Shown: in pieces, positions 28,463-38,318 of the stretch | Position numbering within the stretch: position 1 is the stretch's first letter | Layout: every line of letters starts with the position of its first letter | From: Prochlorococcus marinus str. MIT 1214 | GTDB taxonomy: Bacteria; Cyanobacteriota; Cyanobacteriia; PCC-6307; Cyanobiaceae | NCBI RefSeq assembly: GCF_027359355.1 | Contig: NZ_CP114777.1 | Location: 744,001 to 808,000, forward strand | DNA length: 64,000 nucleotides | Reading direction: 5' to 3' | The notes under the pieces: model-generated | Told to the model about the DNA's origin: nothing | Database searches by the model: none | What the model saw: only the letters and a program-made list of their open reading frames with translations | Made by a program: the position numbers and the translations under genes

Positions 28463-30475
28463 ATGGAAGAACTTGATACAGAAAAGCAAAATAATAAGAA
28501 GGCAACTGGCATCAAAACATTCAATGTTCCATTTGCTTTAGGCGAAATTAAAGAAAAGATCACTATTACTACTAATACTCGCTCAAAAAACTCACCCGAA
28601 CAAATAATTAATCAAGCAATAAATTTTCATCAAAATGGGAAAATCATTGAAGCAATTAAACATTACCAAAACATTATTAACTTAGGCTTTGCTGATCACA
28701 GGGTTTTTTCTAACTATGGGGTGATATGCAGAGATAATGGTAAATTAAAAGACGCAGAAGTCTCATACCGAAAAGCAATTGAACTAAAAACTGATTTCGC
28801 AGAGGCACATTACAATCTGGGAAATGTATTGCGAGATCTTGGTGAATTAAAAGACGCAGAATTTTCATACTTAAAAGCAATTGAACTAAAAACTGATTTC
28901 GCTAATGCACATTTAAATCTAGGAATCATATTGAAAGATCTTGGCAAACCAAAAGAAGCCAAAATATCTTTTAGAAAGGCAATTGAACTAAAACCTGATT
29001 ATGCAGAAGCGCACTCCAATCTGGCAAATGTATTTAGAGATCTTGGTGAATTACAAGAAGCTGAATTATCTATTAATAAAGTTATTGAACTGAGACCTGA
29101 TTTTGCAAGTGCACATTTATATCTAGGAATCATATTGAGAAATCTTGGTAAATCAAAAGAAGCCGAAATATCAATTAGAAAAGCAATTGAAATCAAGCCT
29201 GATTATGCCGAGGCGTATTCCAATATGGTAAATTTATTGAAAGATCTTGGTAAATCAGAAGAGGCAAAACTATTTCTAAGAAATGCACTTGGAGTTAGAC
29301 ATAATTCAGCAAGTTTTCATCTTAAAATTGGAGCTATATTTATCGACCTTGGGGAATTAGAAGAAGCTGAAAAATCAACACGCAAAGCAATAGAAATTCA
29401 ATCAGATTATCCTGAAGCATATAACAACTTGGGGACCATATTAAAGTATCTATATAAACCAAAAGACGCTGAAAAGGCTTTTCGTAAGGCTATAGAATTA
29501 AATATTAATTTTGCGGATGCTTATTTTAACCTTTCATTACTTCAACTACTTCACTCAAACTATCAATCTGGTCTAGATAATTATGAATTTAGATTCAAAC
29601 AAAATAAAGCAATACTCCCTCACGCATATACAACTTTAAGGAGGCATGATGAAGATATTTTTAAGCAAGGGGAAAAACTTCTAATCATAAGTGAACAAGG
29701 CTTAGGAGATACATTGCAATTTATGCGTTATATCCCTTATTTAAAAAATCAGGGTTTAGATATATCTTTTTGTGCACAAGAGAAATTACATTCATTGATA
29801 AAAGCATCGGGGATTGATTCAAATCCATTAAGACCTAATCAAATCAGTTCAATTAAGCAAGGTGAATGGATTCAACTATTATCAATACCTAAATATCTAA
29901 AAGTAAGTCCCCAAAACCCGATAATTACTAATACATATATCATCCCAAACGATAAACTTATTAAGAAATGGGAAAAGGCTCTATCTCTTGAAAAAAAGCC
30001 AATAATTGGGATTAATTGGCAGGGAAATCCAGAGACCGAGAAAGGTATACAAAAAGGAAGATCCTTAGCCTTAGAGCTTTTCTCTACTATTGCGAGCAAA
30101 ATTGAATTAAGCTTTATCTCTCTTCAAAAAGGGGTTGGCTCTGAACAATTAGAAGAATGCTCTTTTAAAGAAAAATTTGTAAATTGTCAAAGAGAAATAG
30201 ACATTATTTGGGATTTCCATGAAATGTCAGCAATAATATCTAATTGTGATATTATAATAACTTCAGACACGTCAGTAGCTCACCTTGCTGGGGGTATGGG
30301 AAAAAACGTTTGGTTATTACTTAGAGATATGCCTGAATGGAGATGGGGGCTTAAAAAGGAAACTACTTTTTGGTATCCATCAATGAAATTATTTCGCCAA
30401 AAAGAAAGATATAATTGGAGAGAAGTAATAGAGAGAGTATCGAACAAATTAAAGGCAGAATTAAATGACTTTTAA
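28463..30475 (+). CDS. Leader-TPR-GT9-like fusion
   Basis: A 670-aa protein. The ATG at 28463, after AGAAGAGAAAAA, is preferred to the TTG at 28436. The leader KTFNVPFALGEIKEKITIT starts at residue 18. About nine TPRs follow, some carrying L-K-T-D-F-A repeats. The C-terminal GT-B domain has LLIISEQGLGDTLQFMRYIP, PIIGINWQGNPETEKGIQKG and IIITSDTSVAHLAGGMGKN. The gene for a DUF6165 protein starts 11 bp before its stop, so the two are translationally coupled. Probable LPS or glycan glycosyltransferase. Confidence 0.82.
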   Translation: MEELDTEKQNNKKATGIKTFNVPFALGEIKEKITITTNTRSKNSPEQIINQAINFHQNGKIIEAIKHYQNIINLGFADHRVFSNYGVICRDNGKLKDAEVSYRKAIELKTDFAEAHYNLGNVLRDLGELKDAEFSYLKAIELKTDFANAHLNLGIILKDLGKPKEAKISFRKAIELKPDYAEAHSNLANVFRDLGELQEAELSINKVIELRPDFASAHLYLGIILRNLGKSKEAEISIRKAIEIKPDYAEAYSNMVNLLKDLGKSEEAKLFLRNALGVRHNSASFHLKIGAIFIDLGELEEAEKSTRKAIEIQSDYPEAYNNLGTILKYLYKPKDAEKAFRKAIELNINFADAYFNLSLLQLLHSNYQSGLDNYEFRFKQNKAILPHAYTTLRRHDEDIFKQGEKLLIISEQGLGDTLQFMRYIPYLKNQGLDISFCAQEKLHSLIKASGIDSNPLRPNQISSIKQGEWIQLLSIPKYLKVSPQNPIITNTYIIPNDKLIKKWEKALSLEKKPIIGINWQGNPETEKGIQKGRSLALELFSTIASKIELSFISLQKGVGSEQLEECSFKEKFVNCQREIDIIWDFHEMSAIISNCDIIITSDTSVAHLAGGMGKNVWLLLRDMPEWRWGLKKETTFWYPSMKLFRQKERYNWREVIERVSNKLKAELNDF

Positions 30476-30866
30476 CAACAAAAAAATATCGAAAATTTAT
30501 ATTCCAATATCATATGGTGAGCTAATAGATAAGATTACAATCCTAGAAATAAAAAAAAATTATATGAGAAAAGATCAGTTAGACAATGTAAATAAAGAGC
30601 TAAAATTACTTGAAGATATTTTGCAAGAAAAAGAATTAGAAGTAAATACAGATTTAAAGAATGAACTTAGGCAAATTAATCGTAGTCTATGGCAAATCGA
30701 AGATAAAATTAGAATAAAAGAAAGAAAACAAGAGTTTGATGAGGAATTTATCAAACTAGCAAGATCTGTTTATAAAGAAAATGACAAAAGAGCAAGCATT
30801 AAAAAAAATATTAATTATACCTACAACTCAGAAATCTTTGAAGAGAAATACTATCAAAATTATTAA
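30465..30866 (+). CDS. DUF6165 protein
   Basis: A 133-aa protein opening with IYIPISYGELIDKITILEIKK, the signature of DUF6165, followed by helices with coiled-coil character (NVNKELKLLEDILQEKEL, NRSLWQIEDKIRIKERKQEF). Family members are regularly found beside or fused to TPR-glycosyltransferases. A scaffold or accessory role to the overlapping upstream enzyme is likely. It overlaps that gene by 11 bp. No catalytic residues can be assigned. Confidence 0.72.
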   Translation: MTFNNKKISKIYIPISYGELIDKITILEIKKNYMRKDQLDNVNKELKLLEDILQEKELEVNTDLKNELRQINRSLWQIEDKIRIKERKQEFDEEFIKLARSVYKENDKRASIKKNINYTYNSEIFEEKYYQNY

Positions 30867-31022
30867 TTTCCAAAGTATATCAAGATCTCAAAAGAGAAAA
30901 TGCTTTTTAGATATGTTTAAAAATCTTTCAACTAAAAATGATATCCCTATTTTAATGTTCTATTAATTAGAGATTAATAAAAGCTATTAATTAATTCTCC
31001 AGTAATTTTCATAAGTATTAAG

Positions 31023-31505
31023 TCAAGACAAACCAACACCTCTTGCCATGAGTGTTGCAAAAAATGGTATAGAAGAAAAACCCAAAAGCTCGATATTTAT
31101 TATCATCCTTAATCTAGAAACCAAATTATTAGTTACTTTAGGCAACTCACCTTTACTTAAGGGTAAAGCCCACAAAACATATGTAACAGTGGGATAAAGT
31201 GATAATGATCCTACCAAACCAAAAACAACCATCTTTGTCCAGAACAAAGGATTTTGGGTGTAAAACTCAGAACCTTGCCCAAACTTTATTACCCTGTAAA
31301 TACCACTTACCAAAAGAGCTATACCAGCAACACCGTAGATAATATCTGCTACAACCATTGATATTGCCTCTTTTCGATTCAAATCAACTTTCAAAGAGAT
31401 ACGTTCATATATCAACGCACCGAAACAAAGCATAAAACTTAAATAATGAATATAAGCAACTGACGCATTTTTAATCAAGTCAGATGGAAGAGAAGCTGCA
31501 ATCAC
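31023..31505 (-). CDS. DUF2214 integral membrane protein
   Basis: A 160-aa protein with four hydrophobic segments (about 16-33, 50-70, 88-108, 135-155). VAYIHYLSFMLCFGALIYER near the N-terminus and LLVSGIYRVIKFGQG are typical of DUF2214. The function is unknown. The start at 31505 is GTG. It looks like an ancestral gene rather than island cargo: an ordinary cyanobacterial membrane protein standing between glycan genes. Confidence 0.75.
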   Translation of the reverse strand: MIAASLPSDLIKNASVAYIHYLSFMLCFGALIYERISLKVDLNRKEAISMVVADIIYGVAGIALLVSGIYRVIKFGQGSEFYTQNPLFWTKMVVFGLVGSLSLYPTVTYVLWALPLSKGELPKVTNNLVSRLRMIINIELLGFSSIPFFATLMARGVGLS

Positions 31506-31779
31506 AATACTTTCCTATGAAACATTTTATACAATTAAATTATAGTAAATGACAGCAAGCAATACGTTGAAGATAGATCCTTGGATAAGAAATTAATATT
31601 ATTGAATTAAATTGTTATAAAATTAGTAAGAATTAAAAAGAATCGTTAATAATATAATTGATATATAATTACATTAATCATAATGAAAACTCTTATTAGC
31701 AGATTATGTTAAAGGTTATATCGAATGAAGTGAGATCATAATTAAAGGTACTAAATTATCTCTATCGAATAACAGCAAA

Positions 31780-32191
31780 ATGACGCAAAAGTTAAAAAAA
31801 AATTGCACTTATCTTTTTTATTTGTGTTTTCACATTAATTTCAAATACAACTTTACTACCAATAAAAACACTCTCTGCAGCTGAAGAACCAACAAAAGAT
31901 TTAATTGAAAGAGTAACAAAAGATTTTACAAAGAAATTTTGTAATTCAACTGGCTTTGGACTTTCAAAAGAAAGTGCCATGATTTTTTCACTTTCAGAAA
32001 ACAAGGAAGCATTCAAGAAAAGGAAAGGTTATCAAAATATCGATAAGGAATTACTGGCACAAAAAATCGCAAATTCAACTATTAAAAGCTGTGGTTATCA
32101 GTTGGATTTATATGGAGATAAAGATATTGAAGAATTTGCAAATGAATATTTAATAGCTGATAATAAAATCATGAACGGCGAGAAACGATAA
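31780..32191 (+). pseudogene. Secreted small protein gene interrupted at an A9 tract
   Basis: The ATG at 31780 reads MTQKLKKN and then stops early. One base out of frame, the sequence continues as IALIFFICVFTLISNTTLL, a good signal-peptide core, then LSAAEEPTK (cleavage after A) and a ~110-residue mature domain containing CNSTGFGLSKESAMIF and IKSCGYQLDLYGDKDIE. The switch falls in the run of nine A at 31794-31802; eight A would restore one 136-aa frame. It may be a true frameshift, slippage-regulated, or a sequencing error. The protein itself is not recognised. Confidence 0.65.
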
Positions 32192-32280
32192 AGTAACTTA
32201 TATGAAAGTAGATTTGCAAAAACTTAATTAGTATATTAAGCATTATTAAAGAATAAAGATAAAAGAAATGGTGGAAAAAA

Positions 32281-32817
32281 TTAATTACTTAAAACAACAT
32301 GATCAAATGAATTTATAAGTTTGTATTTTTTAGGTAGATTAATGTTATCATTAGGTGAATATAAGTATAGTCTATTAATTTTAATTGCTTCTGCTGAAAT
32401 CAAATCAGTAATTTTATCTCCAACACAAATCGATTCAGCAGTATTTATATCAAATTCGCTACAGGCTTTATAGAATAAACCTGGAGAAGGTTTTCTGCAA
32501 ATACATTTTTTGCCATAGTGGTTTAGCCGAATATGTGGATGATGAGGACAAAAATAGTATTTATCTAACCTTGTGCCGATCAGATCATACAATTTATCAT
32601 TCAAATGCTTCATAAAATGATGAACATCAGACTCACTATATAAACCTCTAGCAATTCCACTTTGATTTGTAATACATATAACTTTATAGTTATAATCTTT
32701 CGCTTTTTTTATTAGATTAACAATTCCTTTAATAAAGACTAAATCATTAGTTTTATAAACATAACCATAATCATAATTAATTACACCATCACGGTCTAAG
32801 AACAAAACTTTATTCAT
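32281..32817 (-). CDS. gmhB: D-glycero-beta-D-manno-heptose 1,7-bisphosphate phosphatase
   Basis: Removes the 1-... 7-position phosphate of heptose-1,7-bisphosphate in the ADP-heptose pathway. HAD motif I is LFLDRDGVIN, with motif III residues in RKPSPGLFYKA and motif IV in SICVGDKITDL. The zinc-binding loop is present: YFCPHHPHIR and KKCICRKP (Cys-x-His, Cys-x-Cys). 178 aa is normal. The start codon overlaps the stop of hldE by 1 bp. Histidinol phosphatase is the alternative, but the context settles it. Confidence 0.88.
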   Translation of the reverse strand: MNKVLFLDRDGVINYDYGYVYKTNDLVFIKGIVNLIKKAKDYNYKVICITNQSGIARGLYSESDVHHFMKHLNDKLYDLIGTRLDKYYFCPHHPHIRLNHYGKKCICRKPSPGLFYKACSEFDINTAESICVGDKITDLISAEAIKINRLYLYSPNDNINLPKKYKLINSFDHVVLSN

Positions 32818-34157
32818 TATTGATTATTTATTATTTTATTAGACAACAAGGTTGTTGAATAATGTTCAATATAAGGAAAGATCTCAACCCGACCTCCCAT
32901 AGATTCAACAATATCTTTACCAACTACTGAATGTTGTTCATAATCGCCACCTTTTACAATAATATTTGGTTGAATCTTTTTTATTAATTCGTAAGGTGTA
33001 TCTTCATCGAAGATTATTACCTCATCAACATGTTTAATATTTTCGAGGATTTCCTTACGTATAGAAACAGTATTGTAAGGACGAGATTCACCCTTTAGCC
33101 TTCTTACTGATTCATCAGAATTAAGTCCTATAATCAACTTAGTTCCAAGAGATTTAGAGTATTTAAGTAATTTAATATGACCTAAATGTAAAACATCAAA
33201 ACAACCATTTGTAAATATTTTCAAGCAACTTGAATCGATAAGATCCTGTTTAGTTGGTGTATATGTTCCTTGAAACATCACAGATTTTGACGCTATATAA
33301 TTAGCTCTTTTTGCTGAATCTTCCAAAGAAATATTTTGTGCCAAGCAAACAGCTAATACCGATAAAACAGTGTCTCCAGCTCCAGTAACGTCGTAAACAT
33401 CTCTCTTATAAACTGGCAAATTGAATTGTTGCTTATTTCCATTGCTATTTATTACAAGAATACTTCCTTCATCACCTAGGGTGAGTAATAAGTTTAAAGG
33501 TGAGAAATTTTCATAAAATATATTAATTTTATCATTTATAGAAGTTAAATCATTCGTTAATTCATTAGATAAATTACCAATAATCTGATTAAATTCGTGG
33601 GAATTCGGCTTATATAGCGTAGATCCATCTATTAATTTTTTACTGACGGATTTACTGTCTAGTAATATAATTAAGCTAGGTTTGATAGATTTTAATCTAT
33701 TAGTTACTAATGTCGAAAGTAATCCTTTGTTGTAATCTGAAATAACTATCATATCAAATCTTTGACATATAGAATATAGTAGGTTAGTTATATATTCTGA
33801 TGAAAGCTTATCGAATTTCTCTTCTATATCTTGCCTTAACAATTGTTGGTTTTTCACTAGATATCTAATTTTTCTTATGGTCTTTGTCGGGAAAGTATTA
33901 GAATTTATAATGCTAACATTGTAATTTGATAATTTGTTTTTTATTTCCCTTCCATAGATGTCATCTGCAAACAATGTAAGTAAACTTACATCGCATCCCA
34001 AGCTAGAAATATTTTTTGCCACATTAGCCGCACCTCCAAGATGTTCTGTGGTCTTACAGTTTGTTAATATTGGGACAGGCGATTCAGGTGATAATCTTTC
34101 AGATATTCCTACAACATTTTCATCTAGAAATACCTCTCCTATTACTAAAATCTTCAT
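32817..34157 (-). CDS. hldE: Bifunctional heptose kinase/adenylyltransferase
   Basis: A 446-aa two-domain enzyme. The N-terminal PfkB-type kinase (residues ~1-300) has ILVIGEVFLDENVVG and YDVTGAGDTVLSVLA; it phosphorylates D-glycero-D-manno-heptose 7-phosphate. The C-terminal cytidylyltransferase-like domain (~310-446) has IFTNGCFDVLHLGHIKLL and GLNSDESVRRLKGESRP; it makes ADP-D-heptose. It sits between gmhB and hldD, with a 1-bp overlap and a 15-bp gap, as an operon. Confidence 0.92.
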   Translation of the reverse strand: MKILVIGEVFLDENVVGISERLSPESPVPILTNCKTTEHLGGAANVAKNISSLGCDVSLLTLFADDIYGREIKNKLSNYNVSIINSNTFPTKTIRKIRYLVKNQQLLRQDIEEKFDKLSSEYITNLLYSICQRFDMIVISDYNKGLLSTLVTNRLKSIKPSLIILLDSKSVSKKLIDGSTLYKPNSHEFNQIIGNLSNELTNDLTSINDKINIFYENFSPLNLLLTLGDEGSILVINSNGNKQQFNLPVYKRDVYDVTGAGDTVLSVLAVCLAQNISLEDSAKRANYIASKSVMFQGTYTPTKQDLIDSSCLKIFTNGCFDVLHLGHIKLLKYSKSLGTKLIIGLNSDESVRRLKGESRPYNTVSIRKEILENIKHVDEVIIFDEDTPYELIKKIQPNIIVKGGDYEQHSVVGKDIVESMGGRVEIFPYIEHYSTTLLSNKIINNQ

Positions 34158-34172
34158 TAAATAGTTTCTTAA

Positions 34173-35159
34173 TTAATCTATTGTATTAGAACTATCCAGA
34201 AAATCATGAATTCCTTTATTAATATTTTTAGGATGCCAATAGATTTTCTTTGTTTCTAGAAAACTCATATCAGCACAAGTATACGGCTGATAGAACCCTC
34301 TGAGCTTAGTTGGAAAGCCAACTTGTTTTATTTCTATTTTTTTACCTCTAATTCCCCACCATTTGGAGATTATGTCTGCAATTCTTCGAAATGAAATTGG
34401 GATTCCTGTACCAGCATCGAAGATTCCATACATGTCAGACCTTGTTAGAAGATCAATTATCAAAGTACAGATATCGTCAACGGAAACAAAGTCTCTTTGG
34501 AATGGATTCTCACTATCGTCCTCCATAAAAAGATGGATCTCATTATTAATTTTTGCTTGCTCATTAAACGTATGGACTGGACTAGCCATGCCGACTTTAT
34601 GTCTTTCATTAATACCGTATACATTAAAAAATCGAAGAGAAGTAATTAAATTTTGATTCGGGTATTTATAAGTTAAATATTGATCAGTTAAAAGCTTAGA
34701 GTAGGCATACATATTTAATGGGTTCAAGTCTGATGGATTCTCTTTGTTTTTAAAACCACGCATCCCATAGACTGAAGCAGATGATGCATAAATCAACCTC
34801 ATTTGATTTGTAATACAAAAATCAATTAAACTATTGCTATATCGTGTGTTATTAGAAATAAGATAATCGCCGCGCCACTCAGTAGTTGAAGAACAAGCAC
34901 CAAGATGAACAATCCCTAGCAATCTATTTTTATTAATCTTCTCAAGATTGATAAAAAGTTCATCTCTATTCCAATATTCAACTAATTCTAAATTATTAAT
35001 ATTAAAAAATTTTTCTTTATTATTCAAATTTCCGCAACCTATCAACTTTAGATGTTTATATTTAATAAGAAAAAGTTTTGCTAAATTACTCCCAATAAAG
35101 CCTTCGCAACCGGTAATTATCAATGTGTCTTTCTTGTTACGCAAAACTATCTGAATCAA
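34173..35159 (-). CDS. hldD: ADP-L-glycero-D-manno-heptose 6-epimerase
   Basis: Final enzyme of ADP-L-glycero-D-manno-heptose synthesis. Extended SDR with IITGCEGFIGSNLAKLF, YASSASVYGMRGF, and NMYAYSKLLTDQYL (Y-x-x-x-K). NPFQRDFVSVDDICTLI and RFFNVYGINERHKVGMASP are typical of HldD. The N-terminus is uncertain: TTG at 35159 gives 328 aa, and a TTG five codons later would begin MRNKKDTLIITG. First gene of a hldD-hldE-gmhB transcript read leftward. Confidence 0.9.
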   Translation of the reverse strand: MIQIVLRNKKDTLIITGCEGFIGSNLAKLFLIKYKHLKLIGCGNLNNKEKFFNINNLELVEYWNRDELFINLEKINKNRLLGIVHLGACSSTTEWRGDYLISNNTRYSNSLIDFCITNQMRLIYASSASVYGMRGFKNKENPSDLNPLNMYAYSKLLTDQYLTYKYPNQNLITSLRFFNVYGINERHKVGMASPVHTFNEQAKINNEIHLFMEDDSENPFQRDFVSVDDICTLIIDLLTRSDMYGIFDAGTGIPISFRRIADIISKWWGIRGKKIEIKQVGFPTKLRGFYQPYTCADMSFLETKKIYWHPKNINKGIHDFLDSSNTID

Positions 35160-35551
35160 ATTTATTTAAATAATTGTAGTTATTTTTACAACGAAAATTA
35201 TAAATATTAATTATTATTCATAATATCAAAACAAACTTGATTGAAATTAATAAAAATTAGTTTTAATTAATTGCAGGAATGGCTTCTTATCGGACCAATA
35301 CTTAATATTTTTAAATGCCAAAAGTCATCATATTAATACTTAAAATGTTATCAACTAAAACAAAATTTATTAATTAGTCTATTAGGTTCAAAGGATATTA
35401 AAGTTAGAATTATAATAAATTTAAATTCCAATTTTTTCTATCAACAACCCAAATAACGGTTAAAACAAAAAGTAAGTTCTTATAGTTAAACTATGTTAAG
35501 GATTATCACTTTTAAATGAATTGCAGTCTCTTTCTAAATAAAGTTAAATAT
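35160..35551. other. AT-rich divergent intergenic region (hldD/gmhA)
   Basis: Nearly 400 bp of A/T-rich sequence between divergent heptose genes. It must carry the promoters of both, but no box can be singled out with confidence among the many TATAAT-like strings. No gene, RNA or long repeat seen. Confidence 0.5.
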
Positions 35552-36136
35552 ATGTCTGATACTAATAAAGATGAATTGTTATCTTCGCTAATATCTAACC
35601 ATATTGATTTGATTGAAGATAACAAAGAGCATTTTATTGAAAAAACCAAAGAGATTGCAAATTACTTGACTGAGTCACTTAACTCAGGAGGTACCATTTT
35701 TTGGTGCGGTAATGGTGGTAGCGCTGCTGATTGTCAACACCTTGCAGCTGATTTGGTTTGCAGATTCATATCTGATAGAGAACCACTTAGATCAATATCA
35801 TTAACCACAGATACATCAATATTGACTGCTATTTCTAATGATTACTCTTTTAATGATGTTTTCTCAAGACAGCTAAAAGCCCTAGGTAAAAAAGGTGATG
35901 TCCTAATTGCTATCTCAACCTCTGGTAATAGTCCAAATATTCTTAAAGCCATAGAGACTGCTAAATCAATGAATATAAAAACAATTGGACTATTAGGAAA
36001 CGATAAAGGAAAAGCTGCAAAAATTATTCAAACTAAAATAATTGTTCCCTCAAAAAGAACTGCAAGAATTCAAGAAATTCATATTTTAATAGGTCATTTA
36101 ATAATTCAATTAGTAGAACTAAATTTAGCTCTATAA
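35552..36136 (+). CDS. gmhA: Sedoheptulose-7-phosphate isomerase
   Basis: Makes D-glycero-D-manno-heptose 7-phosphate, the first step of the heptose pathway. SIS-domain protein: GGTIFWCGNGGSAADCQHLA, SLTTDTSILTAISNDYSF and GDVLIAISTSGNSPNILKAI are hallmark GmhA segments; RIQEIHILIGHLI closes the active site. The ATG at 35552 (MSDTNKDELL) gives 194 aa, the family length; an upstream ATG at 35516 adds 12 unconserved residues. Divergent from hldD. Confidence 0.93.
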   Translation: MSDTNKDELLSSLISNHIDLIEDNKEHFIEKTKEIANYLTESLNSGGTIFWCGNGGSAADCQHLAADLVCRFISDREPLRSISLTTDTSILTAISNDYSFNDVFSRQLKALGKKGDVLIAISTSGNSPNILKAIETAKSMNIKTIGLLGNDKGKAAKIIQTKIIVPSKRTARIQEIHILIGHLIIQLVELNLAL

Positions 36137-36241
36137 GAAAGTAATGGTAATTTTAAAAGTATGCGTAAACCAAGACTCTAAAATCACATTAAATGGTACG
36201 ATATAAAGACTTGTTATATAATTTTTACTAATCTTAAGAAT

Positions 36242-37039
36242 ATGGAAAAAGATATCAATATAAATAAACTCTTAAGCTCAATAAATGAACTTGTTGATCA
36301 ACTTGGACTTACTTTAATAGAGAAACAAAAACTTGAGATATTACTTAAAACATATGATGATATTAATTTCTTAAAGACTTTAGATAAAAAAAATATATAC
36401 AATATTACTCAACTTATGGAATCCTCAAGATCACAGGCTAGACAGGATTTATTTGTCTTGAGTCAACTAGATTTAAAACAGAATGGATATTTCGTTGAAT
36501 TAGGAGCTGCTGATGGTTTAATAGGATCAAATTCTTATCTTTTAGAAAAACAATTTGGTTGGCAAGGGATATTGGTAGAAGCTGCAAAATATTGGCATAC
36601 AAGATTAACAAACAATCGTAGAGTAAATATTGAAAAGAAATGTGTTTGGAGTAGCTCTAATAAGGAACTAATGTTTAGAGAAACAGAAACTCTTAAACAA
36701 TTATCAACAATAGAAATATGCAAAGATTTAAATAAAACTACTTCGTTGAGAGAAAATGGAGAGCTCTACAAAGTAGATACCATCTCACTACTAGATTTAC
36801 TTAGAAAATATAAGGCGCCCAATATCATAGAATATCTGTCTATGGATACAGAAGGAAGTGAGTACGAGATTATAAGAGATTTTGACTTTGAAAAATATAA
36901 ATTTAGAGTAATTACAATTGAGAGAAATAATAATAGAGAAAAAATATTTACTCTACTAAAAAGCAAAGGATATAAAAGGATATTGACGGAAATTTCAAAG
37001 CCAGATGACTGGTATATATTTGCTGATTTTCAAGATTAA
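36242..37039 (+). CDS. FkbM-type methyltransferase
   Basis: A 265-aa protein with an N-terminal helical part (residues 1-60) and a FkbM domain: SQARQDLFVLSQLDLKQNGY, FVELGAADGLIGSNSYLLEK, GWQGILVEAAKYWHTRL and YLSMDTEGSEYEIIRDFDF. The D-T-E-G-S-E form is typical of the family's Methyltransf_21 group. The same domain type, with alternative residues, forms the C-terminal end of the TPR fusion at 62630, so it exists here as a free enzyme and there as a TPR-linked one. Confidence 0.78.
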   Translation: MEKDININKLLSSINELVDQLGLTLIEKQKLEILLKTYDDINFLKTLDKKNIYNITQLMESSRSQARQDLFVLSQLDLKQNGYFVELGAADGLIGSNSYLLEKQFGWQGILVEAAKYWHTRLTNNRRVNIEKKCVWSSSNKELMFRETETLKQLSTIEICKDLNKTTSLRENGELYKVDTISLLDLLRKYKAPNIIEYLSMDTEGSEYEIIRDFDFEKYKFRVITIERNNNREKIFTLLKSKGYKRILTEISKPDDWYIFADFQD

Positions 37040-37225
37040 TGATTTTTATTAAGTTAGAGATATTTATAAATAAAATTATAGTTTTATTTATAAATAGTTA
37101 ATAAAACTAGTAAAAATTTACCAAGCCAAGTAAATGATGTATTAATCTTAAGATTTGAATAAATATTTCAATTAGTTTTTCATAGTGTTTATACTATAAA
37201 AAATCAAACAGGCTAAATATATATT

Positions 37226-38293
37226 ATGCATAAAAATATTTTGTTATCTACAAGTTATGGCTGGAATTGTGGAGATGATTTTATAGCATTTGGAGTTCGC
37301 AACTTACTAGATTCAATATTACCTGAGGTGAATTATATTATATACAATAGAAATCCAGATTTGCATAAACAAAGAACGCTATATAATGAATTGAAAATAA
37401 AATTAGAGGATGGCAGAATTTTTAAAATAAACCTAGATAAATACATAAATAAAACTAACTGGGTGTGGGATAATTCTTGGCATATTCGTAATAATTTTGA
37501 TAATATAGACTACTGCATTTTCGCTGGGACCCCTGAATGGTTTGGTAAAATGGTAAGCCCTATGGTGTCAATACTATCTGAAACAAACTTACCAGTTATT
37601 TATCTGGGTGTTGGAGGTTTTGAAGGTAGAGAAAACTTGAGCTTTGAAAATTTACCCGAATCTTGTAAAAGTGTTTTAAGACGTTCTAAATTATTAACTA
37701 CAAGAGATAGTCAAGCACAAAACTTACTTTCTAAACTTGGCTCACATCAATTACCATGTCCTGCATTATTTTCCAGTATAAAAGAAACTCCAAGAGTTAA
37801 TAATAACAAGCTAAAGATAGCACTTTCAACCCAGCCAGACTTATCAATCCAGCCTTTATCAAGTAAAGGAGTTTATGATTATACATTAAAGCTTTTTAGT
37901 ACCTTAAAGGAAGAATTTAATTGTGAAGTCGTTTGTCATTACATCGACGAAATCAAAGAAATGTCTCATTTAAATATACCAATTAGATACTCTTATAATG
38001 CTGATGATTATTTTAAAATCTACAATAAATACGATTTAGTAATTACCACTAGAGTTCATGGGGCTGGAGCTTCGGCCTCATTAGGTGTTCCATCTTTTGT
38101 AATTAGCCATTCTAAACGCACAGAAACAGTAAGGGGATTTTTGTCTGAGCTAATCACTCCTAATACCAAGATAAATGATGTAGTTGATAAAATACGAAGT
38201 TTTGATATTCATAAACGTTCTTTAGAAATTATTGAACATAAGAAAAAAATACGAGATATTTATATTGAAAAACTTAAACCTATAATAAAATAA
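37226..38293 (+). CDS. Polysaccharide pyruvyl transferase family protein
   Basis: A 355-aa protein that probably adds a pyruvate ketal from phosphoenolpyruvate to a sugar, giving the glycan negative charge. STSYGWNCGDDFIAFGVRN at the N-terminus and YDLVITTRVHGAGASASLGVPS (near residues 270-290) are the PS_pyruv_trans signatures; LGVGGFEG marks the nucleotide-binding loop. The next gene, a TPR-GT, starts 25 bp downstream, so they are probably one transcript. Confidence 0.83.
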   Translation: MHKNILLSTSYGWNCGDDFIAFGVRNLLDSILPEVNYIIYNRNPDLHKQRTLYNELKIKLEDGRIFKINLDKYINKTNWVWDNSWHIRNNFDNIDYCIFAGTPEWFGKMVSPMVSILSETNLPVIYLGVGGFEGRENLSFENLPESCKSVLRRSKLLTTRDSQAQNLLSKLGSHQLPCPALFSSIKETPRVNNNKLKIALSTQPDLSIQPLSSKGVYDYTLKLFSTLKEEFNCEVVCHYIDEIKEMSHLNIPIRYSYNADDYFKIYNKYDLVITTRVHGAGASASLGVPSFVISHSKRTETVRGFLSELITPNTKINDVVDKIRSFDIHKRSLEIIEHKKKIRDIYIEKLKPIIK

Positions 38294-38318
38294 TAATTAT
38301 TTATATTATATTTATTAA

